The notes beneath the pieces were generated by a model. It saw only the letters and a list, made by a program, of their open reading frames with translations, was not told the DNA's origin and did not search any database. Below are positions 47,549-56,883 of a DNA stretch of 64,000 nucleotides, in pieces (position 1 is the first letter of the stretch; each line of letters starts with the position of its first letter). The DNA comes from Hedera helix. Lineage: Eukaryota; Streptophyta; Magnoliopsida; Apiales; Araliaceae. The stretch is from the NCBI GenBank assembly GCA_947179155.2, contig OX359278.1, forward strand, positions 22,678,744 through 22,742,743. Direction: 5' to 3'. The translations under genes and the position numbers were made by a program.

Positions 47549-47721
47549 GTAAATGCAGGAGTGTCCGGGAATCTTGTCCAGTAGGGGGATCAAGGGGTTT
47601 TTAAGACGGTGTTTTGTTTTATGTATCTGCACGTATATTTCATATTTTTGTCATGATTATTGAAAAGGAAGTCATGTACTTAATGTTTATATATATGACA
47701 AATATTTTTGTTTCATGTCAG
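47549..47721 (+). other. predicted intron before reverse transcriptase, 173 bp
   Basis: Donor GG/GTAAATG at 47549, T-rich acceptor TTTTTGTTTCATGTCAG ending at 47721. The intron is AT-rich and holds stops. Splicing joins a two-base partial codon to the next exon and keeps the frame (GG plus G, then TGTACCGAT). Introns in this position are known for Ogre elements. Confidence 0.8.
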
Positions 47722-50320
47722 GTGTACCGATTTGAGTCATTCTAGCCTAACAAACGATTTTCCAAATTTGAAAGACGATTATGATTTTGATATAGAACTG
47801 GATTTCGATTTGATGGGAATTGAGCAGGACGAAGCAGGTGATGACGACGCTCCCGACGAGATCAAAGAGTGGGTCGAGGATAAACCCAAACCCAACCTAG
47901 AACAAACCATTACCATCAACATAGGAACCCCTGAAAATCCCAAAGAGCTGAAGATTGGGGCAGACCTGACTCCCGACCAGAAAACAGAAGTAGCTGAACT
48001 TTTGAGCCAATACGAGGATGTGTTTGCTTGGTCACACGAAAACATGGTCGGTTTGTCCACGGATATTGTGGTACATCGATTGCCTATCAAGGAGGGTTTC
48101 AGGCCAGTTAAGCAGAAGCTGAGAAAATTGAAACCAGAGTGGAGCTTAAAAGTGAAGGAAGAGATAGTCAAACAATTCAAGGCTGGGATCATCATGGTGT
48201 CTACGTACCCAGAATGGCTGTCCAATATAGTCCCCGTGGCAAAGCCTGGAGGAAAGGTGAGAGTGTGCGTGGATTATAGGGATCTGAACAAGGCCAGTCT
48301 TAAGGATAACTTTCCAGTGCCTTTCATACACATCTTGGTGGATAACACAGCTCAGTATGAAATGTATTCATTTGTCGATTGTTTCGCGGGGTATCACCAG
48401 ATAATGGTGGCGGAAAAGGACCGAGAAAAGACTGCCTTCATAACCCCATGGGGCACATTTTGTTATAGACGACTTGCTTTCGGCCTCACAAATGCAGGAG
48501 CCACTTATCAGAGAGCCATGATGGCCCTGTTCCACGACATGATGCACAAGGAAATAGAGGTTTACGTGGATGACATCATTGTGAAATCGAAGGCGGAATC
48601 TGACCATGTGACTCACCTTAAGAAGCTATTTGAGCGGCTCAGGAAGTATAATTTGAAGCTCAATCCAGCCAAATGTGCCTTCGGGGTTCAGTCAGGTAGG
48701 CTCCTTGGATTCTTGGTGAGCAATCGAGGCATCGAACTGGATCCGGCTAAGATCAGGGCTATTGTGGATATGCCAGCTCCCCGTACAGAGAAAGAGATAA
48801 GGGGATTTTTGGGGAGGATAAACTTCATCAGTCGGTTCATATCCCATCTGACCACCACCTGCGAACCAATCTTCAAACTGTTAAGGAAAGATGCATCCCG
48901 GAAGTGGAACAGTCAATGCCAAAAGGCCTTTCAGACTATTAAGAAGCAATTAACAGAAGCGCCAGTGCTCGTACCGCCAAAGGACGGGATTCCCCTTTTC
49001 CTGTATATATCCGTGAATGATATGGCGATGGGTTGTGTGCTGGGGCAGAAGAGTGAATCCGGTAAGGAGCATGCCATTTATTACCTCAGCAAGAGATTCA
49101 GCAGTTGTGAACAGAATTACACACCGATCGAGAGAACATGTTGCGCCTTGGCCTGGGCTACTATGAGGTTACAGCATTACCTCCATGGACACACTACCTA
49201 TTTGATCTCGCGGATCGACCCCTTGAAGTATATATTTGAGAGACCAATGCTGAATTGTCGATTGTCAAGGTGGCAGTTAATCCTCCAGCAATTTGACATC
49301 CTGTATGTTACCCAGAAAGCCATGAAAGGGCAGGGAATTGCAGATCAATTATCAGAGATGCCGACAGGGGGGATGGAGCCTTTAGAGACTTTCCTACCGG
49401 GTGAAGACATACTGTGGGTCCAGCAGGCGAGGTGTGATGACGAAGGGCAGTTTTGGAAAATGTATTTTGACGGTGCCATAAATGCTGAAGGGGCTGGAGC
49501 TGGAGCGGTCCTGGTCTCCATTACGGGCGAGCAATACCCTGTTCTCACCAAATTAAAGTTCAGTAACTCAAACAATACGGCTGAATACGAAGGATGTATA
49601 TTGGGACTGAGATTCGCCCGCAATATGGGAGTGAAAAGATTAGCCGTATTCGGGGATTCAGAGTTGGTAATTAGACAGGCAACAGGGGTATATGGCACTA
49701 AGGAGCTTCGGTTACTCCCCTACCACCGGTGTGTGATCCGATTAATGCAAAAATTTGAGGACATAGCTTTCCGACATATTCTCAGGGGGCGGAATGACTT
49801 TGCCGATGCATTGGCCACCCTGGCTTCGTTAGTCCACGTACTCAAAGGCAAAGCCACTCCACAGGTTGAAATAACAGTACAAAATGCTCCCGCTTACGAA
49901 GAATACGTATCGGAGTTGTCAGAAGATGTGGCTCAACCAAATCAGCCCTGGTATCATGACATTCAGAAATACTTAAGGGATAGATCTCTCCCCGACCAAG
50001 CAAACCGAACGGAAAGGCAGAGAATCCAGAAGATGGCGATGAAATTCTATTTAAGCGGAGACTCCCTGTATAAGAGGGATGTAGGCTTGGGATTATTGCG
50101 ATGTGTAGACGAGACTCAAGCACAGAAAATCATGGATGAAGTGCACGGTGGAGTATGTGGGCCGCATATGAGTGGACCAATGTTGGCCAAGAAAATTCTG
50201 AGAACGGGGCACTACTGGCTGTCACTTAAGGCTGATTGTGACGATCATGTCAAGCGATGTTTCCAATGCCAAGCACACGGTAATGTGATGCATGCACCTC
50301 CTAATGAACTGCATGTATGA
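47722..50320 (+). pseudogene. Ogre pol: RT, RNase H, second RNase H, integrase zinc finger
   Basis: About 866 uninterrupted residues after the intron. RT contains RVCVDYRDLNKAS, FVDCFAGYHQI and the catalytic YVDD (codons 48563-48574). A degenerate Ty3-type RNase H follows (FSSCEQNYTPIERTCCALAW...). Then comes a second, archaeal-like RNase H (49465-49840: FDGAINAEGAGAGAVLVS, TAEYEGCILGL, FGDSELVI, NDFADALATLAS), the mark of the Tat lineage. The integrase HHCC site is intact (VHGGVCGPH, then CFQC). A one-base deletion at about 50316 shifts the frame and ends the reading at TGA 50318-50320, so the integrase core is separated. Confidence 0.92.
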
Positions 50321-51195
50321 CTTCCCCTTGGCCGTTCTCCATGTAGGGTATGGATGTTATCGGGCCCGTGGAGCCCAAAGCGAGCAACGACCATCGGTTC
50401 ATTTTTGTCATGATTGACTATTTCACTAAATGGGTGGAGCCAACTTCTTTCCCCAAAGTGATGCAGGAAGTTATAGTCAGTTTCATCAGGAACAATGTCA
50501 TTTGCCGGTACGGACAGCCTGAAATCTTGGTGTCCGACAATGCCAAGAATCTGAACAATGCCCTTATGAAAGAATTGTGCGCCCAATTCAAAATCAAGCA
50601 TCTCAATTCTGTCATTTACAGGCCCAAAATGAATGGGGCCGTGGAGGCGGCGAATAAGAATATAAAGAGAATTATGGCGAGAATGTCTGCCAATCATCGG
50701 GGATGGTCGGACTTGCTACCCCTCACACTGTTTGCATATCGGACATCAGTTCGTAAGTCTACAGGGGCAACCCCTTACGCCTTGGTATATGGGATGGAGG
50801 CCGTTTTGCCAGTAGAGATGGAGATGGCATCCCTCCGAATTTTGCTCGATGCTCGGATTGACGAGGGTGATTGGATACAAAGTCGATACGACTAGTTAAC
50901 CTTGATAGATGAGAGAAGAGTGGCGGCTATATTACACGGTCAATTGTACCAGCAACGCATTTCTCGATCGTACGACAAAAAGATACGGTCCCGAAAGTTT
51001 AAGGAAAATGATTTAGTGCTAAAGAGGGTCATGCCCTGTCAAGACGAAGCCAAGGGGAAATTCGCTCCAAATTGGGAAGGACCCTTTGTGATCAAGAAAG
51101 TCCTATCTGGAGGGGCCCTCATCCTACAAGAAATGGATGGCGTGGTATTTCCGCAGCCCCTGAATTCTGACTCTGTGAAACGGTTCTATGCTTAA
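50321..51195 (+). pseudogene. Ogre integrase catalytic core and C-terminus, with two nonsense codons
   Basis: Follows the frameshift in the next frame. TAG at 50344-50346 lies six bases before MDVIGPVEP (Trp expected). The catalytic triad is complete: Asp in MDVIGP, Asp codon 50536-50538 in VSDNAKN, Glu codon 50644-50646 in NGAVEAANK, the last two spaced as DD35E. TAG at 50893-50895 interrupts before LTLIDERRVAAI. The C-terminal part reads to TAA at 51193-51195 with FKENDLVLKRV and FAPNWEGPFVIKKV, the usual integrase tail. Enzyme residues are preserved but the reading is broken twice. Confidence 0.9.
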
Positions 51196-51218
51196 AAAAA
51201 AAAAAAAAAAAAAAAAAA
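51194..51218 (+). repeat. A25 homopolymer at the pol stop codon
   Basis: Uninterrupted run of 25 A, partly overlapping the TAA of the integrase frame. Confidence 0.95.
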
Positions 51219-51694
51219 TTCTATCTCCCTGGTAACTCGAACTACGTAGGACCTGATCTCCTGACCTTGTGGGAGTACGTAGGCAGCCATCATGGCGCGG
51301 TCCATTCTATACAAAATAATAAACCTTGTCCCTGTACCAAACTCATTTCTAGAAAAACCCCGAAACCCTACTTTGACAAATACATTCCGAGTCTTCCCCA
51401 AACCTAGCCACATAATTAGCCCAAAGTCCGAGACTCGCTTCAATGAAATCAAAGGGGGCACGCGGCAATATCTGTAGAGTTCCAATCAAGACTTGAGGAG
51501 ATAAATAAGGCGATATATTGAAATCATAATCGGCTGGATAAAATGAGGATCCAATGAAGGGCGACGATGCATCAAAAAGGGAAATGACTAAAACCATAAA
51601 TATTTCTCTATATATACAAAACATTTTGATTACAAGTCTGTCTTCTAAATAAAAGTGATGAATCTGACATAGTCCGTGCAGGAAATAAAATCAT
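51219..51694. other. Ogre region between pol and the antisense genes
   Basis: Noncoding. It starts with a conserved-looking stretch with two ACGTAGG words: CTCGAACTACGTAGGACCTG (51237-51256) and GTACGTAGGCAGCC (51274-51287), of a kind typical after pol in Ogre/Tat elements. It should hold the transcription ends of both the sense pol and the antisense genes, but no clear polyadenylation signal can be picked. Confidence 0.5.
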
Positions 51695-53338
51695 CTACAG
51701 GTCGGAGACCAGCTGGAGCAGGATAGACAGAATAGTCGAGGCATCATGAACCTCCGGCTCACCCGCAATCTGCTGTCCCATCATGTCAATCCGAGTCAGA
51801 AGAGCAGCAGCGCTGGTAACAGTCGCAGAATGGCCCTCCATGACAAATATGACCTACTCGATAACACTATCTCTGGCAGAGAGGGCGGCATCACAAGCTA
51901 GTACGGCAGCATCCCGCTCCGCGTGCGCGGTATCCCTCTCAATCTCGGTGGCACTCAAGGCAGACCGGAGCCGGGTACTCTCAATCATTAATCTCTGGGT
52001 CCGATCCGCCAAATCAAGGGAAGGGATATGTACCGAAGCAGAAACCTCCTCAACCCCAGACCTGGGCGCTAATCCTGAAAGCTCCATAGGAATGACCGCA
52101 TCTGAACTGGTCTCACCAGGGAAAAGTCCTCGAGAACCACCCAATACCACATTCGGATCAAAGTCGGCCATCTCAGAATCTCCTTGCAACCATAACAGAT
52201 AATCGGGTGTCTGACCGGGGTGACTCTCCCCAAACTCAGCCGCGACTCTATGTGACCAAAGATCGTATACCCTCAGCAACTCCCTCTCCGTCTGAGGCGA
52301 TATGAGAAATCGGTAGTCAGCAGCTCCCGTAAAAAGATGGAGATCCTGCATCTGGTCAAACTGCCCCATGACCGCTAAGGGATGATAAGTCGTTACCCCC
52401 CTCAAGCCGAGAAGAGGGAGGAAATCAAAAGGTGGCACATGAGTCAGGAAACTCTGGAAGGAGCAATAGCCCGAATAAATCAGAATATGGAAAGGCTCCT
52501 CAATGGCCGATAAGTACTCCCTCCAGGAAGCTGTATCAGTACATCGTCGGGGACGGAAGGAGAACTGCAAGGCCAAGCTGTGGCTAAACCAAAACCCATG
52601 CCGACGAAACTGCCCGATAGGTCTGAGGTGGCTCATGAACCATACATACAGCAAAATAGAGCTTCCCCTGAACATGCGACCAGAGAAGGAATGACAATAT
52701 GAGGCCGATAGGTAAGTCTCGGCAAGTATCATGGGAAGGATAGTATGATCCTCCTGAAGGGCCTGAACCGCTACAATAACCCGCATGTCCAGGAGGTCAT
52801 CCCCTGCGGGCATGTACAGAACTGATATGACGCAAGCCATCAAAACATCCACTCTCAAAGCGCCCCAGCGCTCCTCAGACACTGAAAAATCACTGGAGAA
52901 TCTAGAAAAGCTATCCACCGAACCGAATCTGTCAATCAAGAAGGATAGAGGAACCAAATGGCTCGAGGAGATCACAGATAACAGGGCTGTCCTTCGCAAG
53001 CCCGTGAAAGTCAGAAACTGACGGCGCATATGGCCTGAAGTAACCCGTGCACAGGGACCATCCACTGATAACCCGGTAAAGCGAGCATACTCCTCAAGGG
53101 TGGGAGTCAGATACTCCAGCCCAAATCTGAAAACATGTCTGTCCGGGATCCAACAACTGAGAATGCCATCAACAAAGCCCGGCGGCACCTGAAATGACAA
53201 AAGAGCCATGGAGTGTCCCAAAAGACCCTCTGCGATGATACGGTCAGAGGATAGCAAACTATCCAGCCACGAAAGGAACAGGCCAATGATCCCTGAGGGA
53301 GCGTGAGGGCCCACGCGAACCACATCTATAGAGGACAT
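51695..53338 (-). CDS. antisense ORF 2: DUF7745-like transposon protein with coiled coil
   Basis: Met at 53338 (MSSIDVVRVGPHAPSG), 494 residues to TAG at 51854-51856. The same frame then continues 52 codons to TAG at 51695-51697, so the first stop is probably a nonsense mutation. The central region (LDMRVIVAVQALQEDHTIL, ILAETYLSASYCHS, ILLYVWFMSHLRPIGQF) has the pattern of plant proteins annotated as DUF7745 or 'putative plant transposon protein'. The N-terminal EYLTPTLEEYARFTGLSVDG recalls the plant mobile domain. The C-terminus is a coiled coil (RSALSATEIERDTAHAERD). Function unknown. A TATA-like run (53391-53398) lies about 55 bp upstream. The gene opposes the sense polyprotein and is co-directional with antisense ORF 1. 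Confidence 0.75.
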
Positions 53339-53553
53339 CTGTAAAAAGCAGTATCAAAAGACTATACAGGGGTCAAATTTTATTTATCCATATATATAAT
53401 AAATCATGCATCATACAGGCTATGATGGAATGAACGGAGCATCAAAAGTAAATGATTGTGCATAAAATGAAATAAGTCTGTACATAATACATGAAATGAG
53501 AAATGATAGTAAAACGAGCAGGTTTAAATACAGAGATCCTAGCCTATCAAAGT

Positions 53554-55516
53554 CTAATCAGTGAAATCTATGCCATCAATGAAGGTGTCATCGTCAAACT
53601 GATCTGCAGGCAAGTCCTGGGGAAGGGCAACCTCATCCTCAAAATTAAGGTCTGGGCAGGAATAAGGCGGAACTGGGGCATCCGATGTGCCGGGGCCCGC
53701 GCCAAAATCAGATCCCTGCGGGTCTGCAGCATAAGCCTCCTCTGGATCTCGGCCCAAGCTCCGAACGAAGAGAGATAACTGATCCACCCTCCGAGTGAGG
53801 GAAGCAATCTGGTCCGAATGGGTGGGGACACGGACACACTCCATCCAATCTGCCATCATCACCGACCCGTGAACCAGGTCTCCGAGGAAGAAGGTAGCTC
53901 GGGTCTGAGGACCGATAGTGCGGGGTCTCCACCAGGCACTGAAGCTCTCGCTCGTATGAGGACCGACGGAAAGCATATATCCGTCCTCCCCGGCCATCAG
54001 GGCCTCTGGAAGGTGGGCATCCGCAAACCAAGCTCTCTCTGAGGGAGGGGCCAAGGGGATACGAGCCTCCCCAGTCACACATCTGATGGCGCGCTCCCCC
54101 AGATACAGCTCCCATCCACCGTAGGTCAGAAAAGGAATACGGCGAGTGGACAAGGCATGCTCCAGGTCCGCGGCATAACCACCGGCAAGGCCAGCCGCCA
54201 AATGATCCGCCGTGTAAGGAACCCAGGTCACATCCGCGGACGAGATCAGCTCTAACTGCAGCCGGCAATGAGCGAAGCTATCGGACACTGGGGTCTCCTC
54301 GAGAGTGCTATGATGCCATCTACGACCCCTGGGATAAGTCTCTGGGCCGAGGGTAGTAACGGGCCGCAAGCAGGGTAGTCTCTCGTAAGCCCAGAACTGT
54401 CAAACAAAACAGAAAAGCCATAAGTAGCAGGAAGGAACAAAGAAATGGAACGAAACGAGAACTATATGATAAAAGGGACCTACTAGCAAGAAGGGGTAGA
54501 AGCCGAGCCAGGCATCGGTCTGTCCCTCTGAGCGGAGACGAAGACCCTGTAGGAAGTATGCGAAGGTGAAAGAGCCCCAATCGTAATCCCCGATCCGGTC
54601 AACATCCCTGGTGGCTCCGACGATGCTGAAATGGATAGTCGATGAGTTGTTCCCCAGAAAACAGCCCCTCATAATGGTCAGAAACAGACGGCGGAGTAGA
54701 AAATCAAGAGCAGACCGGTCCTCAGGGAATGGCTCAGAGAGGACCCCTCCAATGGCATCTACAGCCAGGGCTCCCGATCGAATGCTGCGGGCCTTAAAGA
54801 CCTTATCATGGGGAGAGTATCCCAACAGTGATCTAACAGCGGCGGTGGTAATGTCAGTCTCCAGAGGGACCCGGGGTCCAGAAAACTCCACCCCGGTGAT
54901 ATAACGCCAGTCGAGAGGGGTCAACACCAGCTCACAGTCAAGAAGATGAAGCGACTGTGTATGGTGGAACCAGCGCTCAGCTAGAGCCCTCATATAACCC
55001 CACGGACACCGGCGAGGGGCAATGGTGAAGAAATGTCTGAAGCCCCAGGAATCAACCATCCCCCTATAGTCAGAATGCAATGCATGATAGAGAGTGTAGA
55101 TGCTAAACCAGTTGCCCCGAGGCTGGGTAAACTCAGGAACCTGTGACAACCATCAAAAGTCAGACCTGGTAACCATACGGATTTGAATGAACTTAAAACG
55201 ACGGATATACCTCGTTAGCCGCCAGGTAGGCTGAGGGATGACTACTGAGAACCGGACCGAGCAGATCAGGTATCCTGGCACGGGCCCCTGGTAAGGTCCG
55301 ACGCGTGGGGGGAGGAGCCGCTGTGCCCGAAGGGCCCGCCTCTGCCTCAGCTGGGGCATCCTCGTCAACATCCGGCTGAACGGGACGAAGGATAGACTCC
55401 GCCAATCTACAGGAATGACGGGTCAGAACGGGAGCTGGAGCTGGGGTGGCCGCTCTGCGACGTCGGACACCCGCCACCCTGGGCACTGCGGAGCCACTGG
55501 GAGCATCAGGATCCAT
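53554..55516 (-). CDS. antisense ORF 1: plant mobile domain protein, three exons
   Basis: Exon 1 55516-55211 (102 codons, Ala/Pro-rich, MDPDAPSGSAVPRVAGVRRR). Intron 55210-55141 (GTATAT...CACAG). Exon 2 55140-54484 (219 codons). Intron 54483-54397 (GTAGGT...GACAG). Exon 3 54396-53554 (281 codons with stop). Both introns fall between codons, giving 601 residues with no stop. The plant mobile domain spans exon 2 and the start of exon 3: LTPLDWRYITGVEFSG, RLFLTIMRGCFL, DRIGDYDWGSFTFAYFLQGL, then FWAYERLP across the junction. A heptad-like stretch (SDQIASLTRRVDQLSLFVRS) and an acidic tail follow. In Arabidopsis, host proteins with this domain (MAIN, MAIL1) act in silencing and gene expression; the element-borne role is unknown. 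Confidence 0.8.
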
Positions 55517-56262
55517 GGCTGAAACGACATCACGAAAAGGAGGTACATCCTTAGCTCGTTATCTTTCAAAAATCTTATTGCATATTGCTAAAAAATCATA
55601 GGGCAGCATAACATGTTTATGAAATGAAAATGCATGAATAAATCCCTAGGGGTGCGCTAGATTTCCCGAAATTTCGGCAGAGTTTCGTTTGTAAAATGGA
55701 CATCCCATGCACGACCCGGCATGTTTAATCAAATCAGGCAACCAACAAATCCCAAATGCAAGTGAAAATAATGCACCATGAGCATGAAATGACTGAAATC
55801 ATGATTTTTCAAGGTAAATAAAGCATGACTGCAAGACCCATTTGTTTATATATGCTACGGCTAACCCCATTATCTCATATAGGCATGCATTACTAAGATT
55901 AAAATATTTAAACAAGTAAATACATAGTCAAATGAAAGCAGAAATAAAAGAAAAAGGAGTTAAAACGTTACCCAAAATACGTAGAGTGTTTTAATCGGAG
56001 CAGATTTGGCCAAAAGATGTCCAAAAGACGAAAAAGTCGGGTAGGGGACGAGGAAAACCGAAAACGAGAGAAAGGGACAGCGAAAAAGTGAAAAGAAAGT
56101 GGGGGTCGCGATCGGAAGTAGGGACCGATCCCAGCCGCAGATGCATCTGCGGCTGGCCGCAGATGGATCTGCGGCTGGTCCCGGTGACCATTTTTGCCTC
56201 CCTTTTGCTACCCGAGTCAACCTGCAACGAGTCCCATGTTAAGATATAAGATTTTAGAAACA
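55517..56262 (-). promoter_or_regulatory. candidate promoter region of the antisense genes
   Basis: Noncoding, 745 bp upstream of antisense ORF 1. On minus a TATATAAA sits at 55846-55853, about 330 bp before the Met. A 26-bp perfect palindrome (56131-56156, core CCGCAGATGCATCTGCGG) and an imperfect second copy (56157-56178) share the core of the LTR palindrome. No transcript evidence can be seen from sequence alone. Confidence 0.45.
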
Positions 56263-56694
56263 CCTGACCCAATAAAAAACGACTAGTCAGATACGATACC
56301 TGACCAATTGAAAAAACGACCCGTCAGATACGATACCTGACCAATTGAAAAACGACCCGTCAGATACGATACCTGACCAATTGAAAAACGACCCGTCAGG
56401 TACGAAACCTGACCAATTGAAAAACGACCAGTCAGATACGATACCTGACCAATTGAAAAAACGACCCGTCAGATACGATACCTGACCAATTGAAAAAACG
56501 ACCCGTCAAATACGATACCTGACCAATTGAAAAACGACCCGTCAGATACGATACCTGACCAATTGAAAAACGACCCGTCAGATACGATACCTGACCAATT
56601 GAAAAAGACCCGTCAGATATGATACCTGACCATTTGAAAACGACACGTCAGAGACGATACCTGACCAATCCAAGAACGACAGTCGGATACGAAA
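56263..56694. repeat. 12-copy tandem array, 36-bp unit
   Basis: Units begin CCTGACCAATTGAAAAACGA and end CCCGTCAGATACGATA, 35-37 bp each, about 12 copies. Outer copies are the most diverged, and the first and last lack parts. Each junction makes a short inverted pair GTCAG...CTGAC. It is located between the antisense genes and the polypurine tract, the hypervariable 3' region where Ogre/Tat elements are known to carry tandem arrays. Confidence 0.95.
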
Positions 56695-56870
56695 CCCAAG
56701 CAACATCCATTCGTGAAATTCGAATCGACCCCTACACGATCATGTCAAGTGCGGCATTTGCATTATCTCAACATATGCATTGCATCGATAAAACACATAC
56801 TGTCTCTCCTGTGCATCAGGTGCCTACTTCTTTATCATGTCCATTTCATATTTCATTCCATAGACATGAT

Positions 56871-56883
56871 AAAGAGGGGCAGT
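56871..56883 (+). promoter_or_regulatory. Ogre polypurine tract
   Basis: AAAGAGGGGCAGT directly before the TGTAGACACC start of the 3' LTR. Confidence 0.85.

Noticed and set aside
51194..51218. A25 tract as the tail of a processed retrogene
   Set aside because: No host-gene sequence precedes it and no target duplication frames it; it sits at the end of the element's own pol.
52503..53021. Plus-strand frames opposite antisense ORF 2
   Set aside because: They are shadows of the minus-strand gene, with no recognisable residues.
56263..56694. 36-bp repeats resembling a CRISPR array
   Set aside because: Units abut directly with no variable spacers, lie inside a plant retrotransposon and fit its known hypervariable 3' region.
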